From the NCBI GenBank assembly GCA_027943245.1, contig JANDJZ010000091.1:57080-121079 (forward strand): a stretch of DNA of 64,000 nt. The letters are read 5' to 3'. The position numbers and the translations under genes were made by a program. The stretch's first letter is position 1. Each line of letters starts with the position of its first letter. Under the pieces are notes generated by a model, which saw only the letters and a list, made by a program, of their open reading frames with translations, did not search any database and was not told the origin of the DNA. This document shows positions 44,960 through 56,426 of the stretch, piece by piece. Source of the stretch: Acanthamoeba sp. SK_2022b. Its lineage: Eukaryota > Discosea > Longamoebia > Acanthamoebidae.

Positions 44960-45499
44960 AGGGGAGGAAGCGCTTCCGCCTCATCGGGCCTTCTCGAGAC
45001 CAGTCCCCTGCATGAGCAGCGCGGAAGATCGTCGGATTGTACATACGCACCACCATTGAACCACCCTCATTCATTGACCGCACGCCGTAGGCATAAAAGT
45101 GGGTTGTTCCACTACCGAGTTGATTGCGTGTGGGTCCCTGATTGCCTGACTACTCTGAAACCCAACATGAGGCTTTGCTCTCTGTTCTCTGTCAGAGTTT
45201 TCATTCTCCACATTCAAGATCTTCTACTCCTAGGAGATCTGATCTGCCTTGGCCACGCCAAGTTTCTTCTGGTAGCAGAGATGTGTTCTCCAGTGTTTGG
45301 AGGCAGTTGGCACAGTCTCTGAACACCCAAAGGGCCCAAAAAAAGTCATATTTTGTCAATGTTTGTGGGGTGTGGATGGGTTGCTGTGGTTGCTGGCTGT
45401 GAGGTGAAGAGTGAGGATGAAGAGGCAGATGATGGGAGATGAAGAGAGAAAGGGAGAGAAGAGGGTGTGAGGTGATGACAAGCAGGCTTTATTGCAATC
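44960..45499. other. Intergenic and left flank of a mobile-element remnant
   Basis: 3' flank of CHMP2 grading into AT-richer sequence. I looked for terminal inverted repeats bounding the transposase remnant and did not find a convincing pair. Confidence 0.5.
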
Positions 45500-46740
45500 A
45501 TGGCCAATTTTCAGGTTTCAGAATCTGGCCGCCTGTTGCCACAAGATGTGGTCAACATCATCATACAAGTGTGGGCACACACAAAGCTGATGGGTGTGAA
45601 GGATGCATGTGGGGAGGTGAGCGCCTGGCTGGGGATTGGAGCTTGAAAGATGAAGGAGTTGATAACAGAGTCCTATGAGAAGTGTGGGATGGCTGAATGC
45701 AAATGGAAGAAGAGAAAATGGGTGAAGGGACCAAAAATCCCATGAGAGCTTCTGAATGATGTGGCCCTGAAGATCAGGAAGTGGAATAGAAAGGGAAGGT
45801 TAGCAACCTTGCCAAAGTTGGCAAAGTGGTTGAAGGAGAAGAGAGAGCTGGAGGTGCCAGAAGATTGTCTCTGCCAATGCATCAAAAAAATGGGATTTGA
45901 ATGGTGTGAGGTGAAGAGGAGAGGTGAGCTCTATGGAGTGATTGAATCTGTCAGCTTTGTAAACAGTACATTGAGAGGAGGGTGATTGACTGAGTGGAAG
46001 GAGACCTATGTACACCAAAATCATGCTCCTCCATTCTCATGGATGCTATGCCCAGAAGGGAACACAGTTGGAACACCACATGGGAAAGGCCTATGACTCA
46101 TCCTCCTCCATGCTGGTGGGAAGAGTGGATGGATTCCAGAATCAGAGCAGATGTGGGTGGTGTGAAAGAGGAAGCAGGCATCAGTGACAGATTATCATGA
46201 GAATGTGGACCATGATCTCTTCTTTGAGTGGTTTGACAAGAAAGTAGGTCAGCTGATCAAAGCTCCCTCAACCTTTGTGATGGACAACGCTGGGTATCAT
46301 ATAGTGAAGAGGCTGAGCGCAGAGGAGAAGGCAATCTTTGATGGGTGCACATTCAGCAAGCTGATAAAAATTTCAGCAATATCTCTATCTTCATCATGTC
46401 CCATGATCTCAAGGGAGACCAGCTCTATGAGCTGGCACACAAGACCTACAACAAGAGCCCTCCTGCCATCCTCAACAGTGCATGATAATATGCCCACTAT
46501 ATCCTCTTCCTCCCCCCCTTTCATTCAGATTTCAATCCCATCAAAAACATCTGGGGGATCATTAAAGGCTATGTTGCACACAATCAAAAGCACTTCTCAA
46601 TGGACGAGGTGGAACAGCTCACAAAAGAGGGGGTGGCTCATGTGACCACAGACATGTGGGAACCTGCAATTACTAAAGTTGAACAGATGGAAGATGATTT
46701 ATTTGTGGATGATGTAATTGACGAAATACACAAGATGTGA
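45500..46740 (+). pseudogene. Decayed DDE (IS630/Tc1-mariner type) transposase
   Basis: A continuous but broken reading frame. It starts at ATG 45500 (MANFQVSESGRLLPQD), has in-frame TGA stops around 45644 and 45743, and carries a helix-turn-helix-like part (KIRKWNRKGRLATLPKLAKW). After frame shifts it gives the catalytic-core segments FVMDNAGYH (second Asp) and FHSDFNPIKNIWGIIKG, in which the usual third acid of NPIEN is Lys. The end is at TGA 46738-46740. Base composition is visibly lower in GC than the neighbours. The combination of stops, frame shifts and the Glu-to-Lys change shows a dead copy. Confidence 0.75.
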
Positions 46741-47308
46741 AGCAAATGACCAAACATCTGTACCTTGGCTCAAGTGGCTAGCGAGGCTGGGTTGATGTGA
46801 CACCATCGGCGGTGTCAGAGGCGGCCTTGGTGGCACAGAGTTTGGCCGCATCGAGAGTGGAGTCGCCACAGGGCAATTGTGAAGTCCGGCAGTGGATCTC
46901 ATATCACAGGTCCACTTCCTGCGAGGGGTCCGGTTCCATGCAATGATCCTCCACTACGGCACACTGTATCATTGAGCCCAGAAAGCTCGTGCCATTCATC
47001 CCGGTGGCGACACCTCATCTAAACAGAAGAGTAGGCAGGAGCGTCGCGGATAGCCGCGAACGCTAGCGGCCGAGTTCAAGGCAAGAGTCGAGGTCCACCA
47101 TTGGCCCGGTGGTTTGACGGATAAATTTACTCAACATTCTCGCACGAATCTCGCGAGGGTCAAGAAGCTGGTGGCCCTTCTCGGCGTGCCTGAAGCAACG
47201 CATACCGATACTCCCTCATTGGGGCCACCAAGCTCAACTCTCTTCCAACCTACTCATCCTTTTCCTATTGCTCGCCGCGCAGTGCACGCTACACAACACT
47301 CCCTCATC
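46741..47308. promoter_or_regulatory. 5' flank of the transgelin-like gene
   Basis: 568 bases between the transposase remnant and the next start. GC rises again to host level after about 46780. No gene seen. Confidence 0.4.
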
Positions 47309-48154
47309 ATGGCCTCGTAAGCACCTCTCATTCTACTCTGCACAAGGGGTCTGTTTGCTTACCAGTACATCTCTCTCCCACCAGCACTTCTCCCCGCGTT
47401 CCCGTTGGTGACTCTGCCGCCGCCCAGCAGACGTGCGTCTCTTCCCCCCCCCCTCAGACGCGCCTCCTGGCTCCAATAAACCTCTCACCACCCACGCATT
47501 CTCGATCACTGCAGTGGCGCTTTCCACGGCCCCTCGTATGGCCTCGACGCCGAGCTGAAGGACAAGATGGACTCCAAGTATGACGTGGCCCAGGAGCAGA
47601 GCATCAGGTACTCCCTCCCGCTCTCTCGTGGCTTCGCGTCAGTGTTTGCGTTGTGAGACCACCGAACGCCACCTTAAGAGTTGCCCCAGCTGACCGAAGC
47701 GTCTGGTCAGGGAGTGGATGGCCAGCAAGGGGGTGCCCATCGAGGGCGACTTCCACGCTGCTCTCAAGAACGGCATCAAGCTCTGCGAGTACGTGACCAC
47801 AAAAGTGTTCATCTTTTACACCTCGCTGGGGTCAAATCAACTGACGACATGTGGCCGTCGGTGCCAGGCTGGCCAACGCGCTTCACTCTGGCTCTGTCTC
47901 GAGGATCCAGAAGGCCCCTGCTCCCTTCGTGCAGATGGAGAACATCGCCAACTTCCTGAAGGCGGCCGAGCACCTGGGCGTCCGCAAGAACGAGCTCTTC
48001 CAGACCGTCGATCTCTTCGAAGGTAGGCCGCCTTCTCTTAGAGTGAGCACACGTAGTGTGGGAGAAGCTAACATGCTGGCCATGTTGCAACACAGCCAAG
48101 AACATGTCGGCCGTGCTCATCACCCTGGGGGCGCTCAAGAGGTCCAAGCCCTAA
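47309..48154 (+). CDS. Calponin-homology domain protein, transgelin/SM22-like
   Basis: Small actin-binding protein with a single CH domain. The first exon is only ATGGCCTC (47309-47316); the second starts at about 47514 and reads GAFHGPSYGLDAELKDKMD, then KYDVAQEQSIREW. The CH domain continues with WMASKGVPIEGDFHAALKNG, IKLCELANALHSGSV, IQKAPAPFVQMENIANFLKA and LGVRKNELFQTVDLFE, ending KNMSAVLITLGALKRSKP with TAA at 48152-48154. Introns have good GT-AG ends. This is the order of transgelin/calponin CH3-type domains. There is no calponin-like repeat at the C-terminus. Likely cortical actin bundling in the cytoplasm, by family knowledge. Confidence 0.92.
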
Positions 48155-48351
48155 ACGTCGTCCCAACTCCCAGTCAACTCTTCTCTATTCGTCGAGGGGC
48201 AGAGTCGCCCCTTCTTGTTTCCGTTGTCTTTGCACATAAACTCGTTTTTAACTGCACAGCTTGCGAGTAGCGGCGACTATACAAGTTAATGCAGAGGATG
48301 TGAAGGGGAGATGGTGTTGTGGGCTCGACCTTTTTCCTTTGGGTGGTGTGG

Positions 48352-49021
48352 TCATCGCCGCTCGACCACGACGCCCTTGGGCAGCGTGCCAGCTGAGCGA
48401 GCCTTCTCGATCTGTTGCCTACGCACTCGCGAGACGACTGCGTGTATCTCGGCATCGGCCTTGTTGTTGTCTCCCAGCACCTCCCTCCTTTCGGTCTGGC
48501 TGCCGCTCGAGCTCCGCACCTTCACATCGATGTCGTCCCGGCTCTGGTTCTCGTCATGGTACCTGTTGTACAATGGGCAGGCAAAAATAAAGTCGAGTAG
48601 CGTGAGCAAGGAGGTCAAGCAGCCACCACAGAAACGCTCTACGTTTGCAGTACAGCGCGAGAAGAAGGGACAAGCGACAGAGATCACATGTGGCCCACCT
48701 TTTGACGATCTGTCCTATCTCCTTGGCGATCGTCTGCTGCGGCGTAGTGGTCGGCTCCTCCTCGGCCTTTACCTCCTGCGTGGGTGCGGAGCTGCGTCAG
48801 CCGACAAGTGTGAGGTCAGCGAGGGGCACAACCTTGATCACCGTTTCGTATTCTTGGACTGGTGTCCCGCCCTCGATATCTGTACCCTTCACCTGCTTCC
48901 CACCCTCAATAACCGTGCCCTGCACGCCCAAAAGGATGAGTCCACTGTATGTGGGGGAAGGGAGTTGACGTGCGAGCGACCTGTGGCCCTGGTTTGCCGT
49001 CTGTCCGGACACAAGCAGCAT
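48352..49021 (-). CDS. Small hypothetical protein, N-terminus uncertain
   Basis: I do not recognise this family. Three segments join in frame. The first ends with IEGGKQVKGTDIEGG and TPVQEYETVIK; a 50-base intron beginning GTTGTG leads to EVKAEEEPTTTPQQTIAKEI; and a GTGGGC intron leads to the last exon, RYHDENQSRDDIDVKVRSSS, ending TLPKGVVVERR before the stop at 48352. The only ATG in frame upstream is at 49021, but an intron acceptor (CAG before GGCACGG) lies between, so the true start could be in 49022-49230. Mixed charged, hydrophilic protein without membrane segments. Convergent with the transgelin-like gene. Confidence 0.55.
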
Positions 49022-49232
49022 TACTCAAGTAAGATTAATGGGAAAAATGCAATGGACTGGCTGGTACGGACCCTTCGCGGTTGTAAACTGTCGTGCAAGC
49101 GAAATACCACGAAGAGGGCTAAACAAAAGAGAATGGCGGAGGCAGGTGCTACCCACAGCAGTTCGCCTCATCTTGGCTCAAGCGCGATTTATTGCCCCAT
49201 TTTCCTCTTGAATAAATACAAAAAATTCTTGC

Positions 49233-50516
49233 TCACCACTGATAGTTCGCCCAGGCGGTGCCAACCTCCGAGTACGGGTGAGAACACTTGGCCACCCAGA
49301 TGCAGCGCAGTTCATCGATGAGGCGGTTCCAGTTGGAGCCCAGAGTACCCACCCAGGCGTCGCATTCGAGGGCCATTAGCAGCTGCAGCAGGTGCATCAG
49401 CACCAAGTCGTCAGCCAGCTCCATCTGCTCTATGCCGTTCGAGTTGGCTCGCGGGATGTCCGAGTGGAGCGCCACCCAGCCGAGTCGGTTAGCGACGGCT
49501 TCCGAGATGACGCTCGAGTCCTCGGTCGAGACGAACATGGTGCGGCGAAGCGACAGCGGATGCCACTTGACCAATTCGTGAGCGGCGTTGAGGTACTTGC
49601 TGAAGGGCTCCAGCGCCATCTCCTTATGCTTGTCTCCGTGTCGTACGTGCAGCGATACCGTGCCGCGAGGCAGGGGGAACACCGGCGCGGGGAGGGCGCG
49701 CAGTTGCGCAGCCGTGGAGGCACCGGGGCCGTCAGCTGCGGCGTCGATGACGACCATGCGCGCGCGCATTCTCCTCTCGGCAATGGCAGCCACGGTGCGA
49801 GTGTTGAGGCGCATCAAGTAGGCCACGCTCTGCGCTCGCCACCAGTACTTGGTCTCGTTCTTGGCCATGTGCGGCGCCACCTGGGCTAGCCGTTGGAGCA
49901 GCACGGGGGGCACCAAGTCGACTTGCTCTTGTGACTGGACGACGTTGCTCGGGGGGGCATGCACCGTGTTGCCGTTGGTGGCATAGAGGTCGGGGGTGCA
50001 GTTGGTGGGGGCGATAAAATAGCACATCCAGTTCTGCACGCTACCGCAATGAGCGGGCTGGACGTAGGTCTGGCCGGTGGTCTTGCCCCAGTAGAAGATG
50101 CGCCCCTGGGCCAAGGCGGTGGCGACCTCCATGCCAGCGACGTGCATCTGGGAGCCAAGTCCCTGCTTCCAGTCACTGAGGATGGTGTACTTGGCCTTCT
50201 GGCACTCGCTGGGAGACCGGTGTTGGTGGCGCCATATGTAGGCTTGTGCTTCTCGCGTGAGCACGGCGAGGCCGTGCTCGGGCAGGAAGTTGGCCGCCAT
50301 GTGCTCGTGCCCTTCCGGTGTGTAGAGCCTCGCGTTCTGATCCTCCGTGTTGAGCACCTCCTCTGGAAGCCTCACCGGGGCAGCTTGGTACTGGTCCTCG
50401 CACACGGGAAGGCGAGCGTCTGTCCAGGGCCAGAGGCAGGTCACGAAAAGCAATACCACAGCGCTAAGGCCGAGCGACCGCATCAAAATTACTGTTAAGT
50501 TCATCTGTGCCCTCAA
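49233..50516 (-). CDS. GT23-like (alpha-1,6-fucosyltransferase-related) glycosyltransferase, intronless
   Basis: Predicted type II Golgi membrane enzyme of 427 aa (423 if the ATG at 50504 is used). The short N-terminus is followed by a signal anchor (LGLSAVVLLFVTCLWPW). Donor-binding and fold motifs resembling the FUT8/NodZ group: GTVSLHVRHGDKHKEM, FVSTEDSSVI, and DLVLMHLLQLLMALECDAWV followed by GSNWNRLIDELR. GLGSQMHVAGMEVATAL near residue 119 matches the N-terminal glycine-loop element of related GT-B enzymes. No intron is seen, unusual beside neighbours with many introns; retroposition is one explanation. The acceptor is unknown. Two Asn-Cys/Glu-Thr sites could carry N-glycans. Confidence 0.75.
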   Translation of the reverse strand: MRAQMNLTVILMRSLGLSAVVLLFVTCLWPWTDARLPVCEDQYQAAPVRLPEEVLNTEDQNARLYTPEGHEHMAANFLPEHGLAVLTREAQAYIWRHQHRSPSECQKAKYTILSDWKQGLGSQMHVAGMEVATALAQGRIFYWGKTTGQTYVQPAHCGSVQNWMCYFIAPTNCTPDLYATNGNTVHAPPSNVVQSQEQVDLVPPVLLQRLAQVAPHMAKNETKYWWRAQSVAYLMRLNTRTVAAIAERRMRARMVVIDAAADGPGASTAAQLRALPAPVFPLPRGTVSLHVRHGDKHKEMALEPFSKYLNAAHELVKWHPLSLRRTMFVSTEDSSVISEAVANRLGWVALHSDIPRANSNGIEQMELADDLVLMHLLQLLMALECDAWVGTLGSNWNRLIDELRCIWVAKCSHPYSEVGTAWANYQW

Positions 50517-50931
50517 GAGCTACTGTTGACCACCTCCTGGACGTACGTCCGCGAAAAGCCCTTTCACTTTTCCTTCCCTTTCTTTTGGGCGGGAAAGGGC
50601 ATGTTTTTCGCAAAATGGATATAGCGTGTTACAATAACGCAATCAGTCGAGTCAACTCCGAAGCGGAAACAGGTTGGAGCGTACGAAACGTCAGGTTTGC
50701 GCAGCAAAAATGGGATATGAGAAGAAAGGAAATCATCGGGAATTTATCTTTCTCTCTACTGGTAAATTGGCATGGAGAACAAGGCAAGACGGGAGGATCT
50801 GTTATCTGACGTAGTATGGCCAGTGCTGAGCCCATCAGCACAGGGTCAACCTGGAGGCCCTATAAATATTACCAGCCATTGGATATCAAGGACCTCTATG
50901 GCAATCACACAAGGAACTATCAGTCATCACC
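50517..50931. other. 5' flank of the glycosyltransferase and start of a low-GC block
   Basis: GC falls from here on. No gene seen. Confidence 0.4.
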
Positions 50932-51885
50932 ATGGCCATGGAGGGGCCTGTCATAGATGAGGAAAAAGCCATGGAAGAATATGGCAGAGGAGGCACCCAG
51001 GCCACTTCAACAAGGATTAAGGCTTCACCATGGCCTCTCCCAAGAAGTTCTTTGTGGCAGTCCAAGCAGGTTGAGACATACTGCCACAAGGATGTGGTGG
51101 CATGCCTGAAGGCAGCCACAGGAGAGGTCATCACAGAGGAGGACTTCAGCCTGGAGCAAATCAAGCATGCCAAAATGTCCACATGGAATATCACAGCAAC
51201 CAGCAAGGCCACAGTCAAGACCCTGCTCAATGCAGGCAGAGGGCTGGTGCAATTTGAAGAGTACTTCTTCACCACCTGGCTCAACCTCTAGGAGGAGCTC
51301 TTTGTTGTCAATATCAAGGGTGTACCACTCTTGGTCAAACCAAAAGAACTCACAACCCTGATCTTCAACATCACCAAGGTAGAAATCATCAAGCGCAAAG
51401 GAGTCTACCAAAACTACCTCAAGGTAGACACTGGGTCAGATGCTAACCACCAGGCTCTCCTAGAGATAGGCAGGGCACCACTCATAGCAGGGCTACCAGA
51501 GATCAAGTTCATGAAACCAGCCACAGCAGAGCAAATAAAAAAGGTACAAGGTCCACTAGGAACTCCCCATCCTCCTGCCTGGCCCCCTGGTGGTGAATCA
51601 TCATTTGTAGCAGAGCTGACAGCAATATATTTGGCACAAAGAACAGTGCCAGCAGGTTGCAGTGCAGAAATAGTCATGGATTGCACAAGTCAGCATGGTA
51701 TGCAACTACAACAAGTGGAGTCACAGCAAGCAGCAGAGCACCACAGGCTGGAGCCTCATCTGAAACATCAACATGCTAGAGCAGGGCAGAATAAAGCAGG
51801 GCTTCACCATGGATTTTACCTACAACCGCCTCTATCATCAAATGAGAGGTCCAGTCATTTAATTGATTTTGATTTCAAGATTTAG
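50932..51885 (+). pseudogene. Broken ORF of probable mobile-element origin
   Basis: One reading frame from ATG 50932 to 51885, interrupted by a single TAG at 51289-51291; the frame on both sides is the same. The product is Lys/Thr/Gln-rich, with VEIIKRKGVYQNYLKVDTGS and a LEIGRAPLIAGLPEIKF segment reminiscent of RNA-binding ORF1 proteins of retroelements, but I cannot assign a family. It lies in the low-GC accessory block beside other element remnants. Either a single nonsense mutation or a recoded stop is possible. Confidence 0.45.
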
Positions 51886-52489
51886 CTCCTCAAAATAGGT
51901 TTTAACTCCAAATCTCCCATTTTGTAAAGATAAAATTACTTTTGGTGAAAAATGCTAACTCTTTTTTGGGCAAATTTTTATTGCATATCAAAAAATGTCA
52001 ACTGAGATATCCAGCATAACCCATGTTACAATGCATACTGTGGCCACTTCTCCAACAGTAACATCACTTAGGACTGCAAGGGCATTAAGGGTATTGAGTT
52101 GGCAGTAGATGGTGCCATGAAGTGCAAGCTGTTTTTTAGACATTTGGAGGTCACAGCAGTAATGGTGGTTTCAGTAAAGGTGTTGCAGTTAGAAGCAGGC
52201 AACAAGGTCAGTCATCCAGCCCCCATCCCTTACTCAGTGATGAGCAAAAGAAATGAATTCTGCAGCAGCTCCATCATGGTGGCTGGTCACTGGTGAATGG
52301 TGGAAATCACAAACATACAACATTGACTGTCAGTGGCACCTTGAAGAAACATGACAGCTGTCTACTCAACTGCTGCTGCTGCTTGCACACAGAACTCAAT
52401 GGCTCTGCACTTTCTTCATCTCCTTCACCTCTTGATGCTGCACTTGGAGCTGCTTCATTGATGGCATGGCATCAATGTTTTGCCAGTGC
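51886..52489. other. Low-GC region, nothing recognised
   Basis: AT-rich sequence without a supported ORF, between the broken ORF and the tandem repeat region. Confidence 0.5.
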
Positions 52490-53310
52490 ACCTCCTTCAC
52501 CACACACACGCTTGCTTGCAACCTTAGTGTCCACATGTGCAGTGTTCATGCAGCTCCACTTCACCACACATCACAACCTGCGATCTAGTCCTGTGTGAGC
52601 ATGTGATGTTGATGGCCTTCTTGGGGTTTATGCTTGCCATACCATTGCATATGTATGCAATGCTCATGCACCTCTGTCACCACCAAAATGCCTGCCATCT
52701 GGTCATGTGTGGGCAGGTGATGTTGGTGGTCTTCTTGGCATTTCTCTCTGCTCTACCATCGCGTTCATGTACGTGGTGCTCAAGCACCACCTTTACCATA
52801 AAATGCTTGAGCATGTGATGTTGGAGGTCTTCTTGGCATTTCTCTCTGCTCTGCCATCTTGTACATGAATGCAATGCTCACTTCTTCACCACAAAAATGC
52901 CCACCATCTGGGCATGTATGCATGCCAACGCTCATGCACCTGCTTTACAACAAAAATGCTTGCCAGCTGGTCAAGTGTGAGTATGTGGTGTTGATGTTCC
53001 TCTCTGCAAAACTATCTCATATGCATACCCTCTGCCATGCCATGCACCTCCTTCACCACAAAAATGCCTGCCATCTGATCAAGTGGGCATGTGATGTTGA
53101 TGGTCTTATTGCATACACGTACATGGTGCTCATGCACCACCTTTTCCATAAAAATGCTTGCTATCATGTAAGAGCATGTGATGTTGGAGGTCTTCTTGGC
53201 ATTTCTCTCTGCTCTGCCATCACATACACATACACAATGCTCATGCACCTCCTTAACCACAAAAAAGCCTGCAATTTGGTCATGCATGGGCATGTCATGT
53301 TGGAGGTCTT
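52490..53310. repeat. Decayed tandem repeat, unit about 100-115 bases
   Basis: Recurring blocks: CTCATGCACCTCCTTCACCA, AAAAATGCCTGCCATCTGG, and TGATGTTGGAGGTCTTCTTGG followed by a CATTTCTCTCTGCTCTGCC-like block. The TGATGTTG word recurs near 52608, 52718, 52818, 53094, 53182 and 53297. Units are diverged and some are incomplete. Not coding. Confidence 0.75.
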
Positions 53311-54402
53311 CCTGATGATGATTCAATGCTGATGGCTGCTGTCATGACTGGCTAAAGCACCCAAGAAGATCATCAAGTGATTGCAAGGAATTTGGTGGGA
53401 CTGACCATATAATGAATATAACTCAACCCCAAGGCAAGTGCATTTTACCATTAATGTTCCTGTGCAGTCCTGTCCACTTTTTGATGTGCCAGATAATCCA
53501 CCCATCAGCAATGATTGGACATTGGCTTTGCATGGGCAAACACCAATGCACAGATAGAATTTTGCAGCCTGGAAGTTCCCAGTTCCAGGATGTGTAGGGC
53601 CGTATGGGGTTTCTCTCCCTTCCTTTTTTGTCTTCGTGTCACAACACCAAACCACCTCCCCAACATCTGAATGACAACAGAGATGCCTACCCCAGCGGGT
53701 TTTGTAAGGCCATCTGTAAATTTAACTTCATTTTCACAACACAAAAAACGACCCTCCATTTTTTGCACCTCTCCATTGACTTTTACTTCAATAAAATGAG
53801 AAATTTTACCTCATTAAAATCCATTTTATAGCACATAACAAACAATTACTCTACCTAAAATATTGTAAACTTACTTGGTCAAAGCTGGTTAATTCACCAG
53901 ATTGCACTGCATTCCTGGAAATGAGTGCACAAAAAAACGCCAGTCATTTTCGACCTCATTTGATAATAGAGGAGGTTCTACATGCCTAGCCACATAGCAA
54001 AAGACCATAAGGGAGGTGGGAGCAGGTCTGGTGTCAGCAACTAAGTGGAAAGATAAGATGGCACTCAGAGAGGCATGGCACAGACCACCCAGAGTTAAAT
54101 TGTAGGCAACAAGAAGGCAGGGACTTATAGGTGTGTGGGTCAGTGCCATGACTGGCATCAGCGTAGACCAGTAGTGTGGTCCAAGAGTGAGTGATGGAGT
54201 GGTCACTCAATCATTGGTATCAAATTGTGGTGCTGCTTGTTGTGATTAAGTATGCAAGGACACTTGGCAGTGTTGAAGTGTGTTGAGTCAGGCACACAGA
54301 AAGTGTGTGAGGTAGCTGACGGCATAGAGGGAGTCAGGACATGTAGTGAGGCCAATGTAGAGCAGGGTGAGAAGGCAGGTGTGATGTGAGTGGTCTCTCC
54401 AG
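53311..54402. other. Low-GC region with scattered short ORFs
   Basis: No open frame here shows a family resemblance. The sequence is comparable in composition to the neighbouring element remnants and may be further decayed transposon DNA. Confidence 0.4.
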
Positions 54403-56426
54403 CTAACGGACACCGAGCTGTGGACAACCCGGCAGGACATCATCATCCTTGTGGGGAGAGGTTTTGCCCTGCCCCTTGGCGCCGCTATTCCAGTCAGGCC
54501 TTGTGAAACGAGGCGGGACCTTGACGCTGCGACCGCGGCGCGTGGTGCCAGCTGGGATGGTGCGTGAGGCCCTGGAGGGCACACCGACGGTGACGGGCAT
54601 GCGGGGCTTGCCGGACGTGGCGGGACGCGTGAGCATGATGGCTTTTTGCTCGGGGCCTGGTGCGGCGGGCACGGTGGTCGGCGAGGCGCGCGTAGTAGGC
54701 GCGGCTGCGGGGGCGCGCGAGGTTTGTGCGGCTGCGGCGGTTGGTGGGATCTGTGAGTTTGGGGCGGAGCTGGTCGGCGGTGTGCGCGAGACGGGTGCTG
54801 TGGTGGCAGCTGGCCGTGTACGCGCAACGACTGTAGTAGTGGTCGCTGGTGGTGTGCGCGCGACGGCTGCCGACGGGGTGAGTGCGGTGGTGGATGCCGG
54901 TGAGATTGGTGTCGTGGGTGTCGGCGGGGTTGCCGGTGCCGACGGCGTGGGAGCCGTGGGTACTGACGTGGTGTCTGAGAGGTGGTGCGGGACGAGAGGG
55001 AAGAGCGCGTAACTGGGCTCGTCGGGTTGAAGCAGCTGGGACGCGTTGAAGTGTGCGGCGCGCCTGGGCGCTGATGCTACTGGTCTCTCGTTGAAGATGG
55101 CGTTTAGCGTGTGGGTCACCTTGCTGGTGTTGAGGGATTGTATGTGGTGCATGGAGAAGGAGTAGTCTGGGTTGCTGAGGTACTGAATGGGGATGGACTG
55201 AGGACAGCATCACTGTCATCCTCATCAGAGTCAACAAAGGTGATGGAGTTGCTGGCAGGCTCATGAGCAGGAGGTGATGGCTTGACATTGACAGCATGCA
55301 CATGCTTCCACTGACAGTTCAAGTGGTCTTGCAGCTGCTGCCGGCACTGACACTGGAGTTTGGCATGTGTGCAGCAGATGTGGATAGTGTGCCCCAGTAT
55401 CTCACAGTGATGGCAGTAGGTGTCACCATTGAATTAAGTCCTGCAAGGACGGAGAGGTTGGGTGGTAGAGGAGGTGCCTGACTGAGGTGTGGTGGGGCTG
55501 GACTGTGTGTTGGTATGGTTAGGGTGGTTGTGGTTGGATTGATGATTCAAAGTGTGGCTGCATCCATACCCTTATCTGCATCCATGTCTGTGGGACTTCT
55601 TGTCAGTGTTCTGGGCTGAGCACTGGTTGGAGTTGCAAGTCAGCTTGGTCTTGTTGTTGGTGTAGAGTGGAGCTCTCAGATTGTTGTGCAGTGTGTGCTT
55701 GTGGTCGAGGAGGACTTTGAGGATGACATCCACTTTGGGTGATTGAAGTTGGATCAGGCTGCATGTGGCGTTGAACTCAGGGGGAGGCCTTACAGGAGAG
55801 TCTGGATGTGGATCTTGTTTGTGATGGTGTAGGTGATCAAAGTGAGGAGGTTGTGCAGGTGGGAGAGTTGAGCATTGTAGTTGAGTATCTTCTTCGCAGT
55901 GTACAAGTCCTTGAGGTAGGACAAGAGGTTGATGGTGCAGTTGTGGAAGTGCTCATCAAGGGTTGTCCATAGGTGGAATGGGTTTGGTGAGGTGGGAGAT
56001 GAACACCTTGAGCATCTCTCCAACGGATGCTGAGATGAGAGCATGGGCTCATATGCTTTTGGCTTCCAGGTCAAGCACATTACTCATGTGCCTATCTCCT
56101 TAGTGGAGCAGCCAGGATAGAGGACAGATGCATCAGTTTGGCCTTGGAGGAGGATGGTGTTTTGCCCTTGGCTTAGGTCTTCTTGCTGCCCAAAGGAGAA
56201 GGCACTGGAGGGCCCCCTTCACTTGGTGATGAAGAGGAGGGGTTGCCAAAGTTGAACAGGTTGGCCTCCTGTGCTTCCTGGTATTGACGTGCTTTATTGA
56301 ATGGAGGGCCATAGTTTCACTGGATGAAGCAGGCATAGTTCTTACTGTTGAGGAGGTTCTGAATGTTGATTCTCCATTCCTTGTAGTTGGTCTCTGATTG
56401 AATGTGGTGACATCCTTCAGTGACAT
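54403..56426 (-). mobile_element. Decayed copia-type retrotransposon gag
   Basis: Minus strand, several frame shifts and stops. Reading downstream from 56426: a gag N-terminus NYKEWRINIQNLLNSKNYAC, then FHNCTINLLSYLKDLYTAKK, NAQLSHLHNLLTLITYTITN and, in another frame, LPPEFNATCSLI-like residues, the usual Ty1/copia gag order. A CCHC zinc knuckle (CHHCEILGHTIHIC, C-X2-C-X4-H-X4-C) lies near 55373-55414. A Pro/Ser/Thr-rich C-terminal part follows (54403-55152), in a GC-rich island inside an otherwise low-GC block. No protease, integrase or reverse transcriptase and no LTRs were found, so only a fragment remains. Confidence 0.6.

Noticed and set aside
52490..53310. Possible CRISPR-like array
   Set aside because: Units are degenerate without constant short repeats and unique spacers of uniform length, and the genome is eukaryotic.
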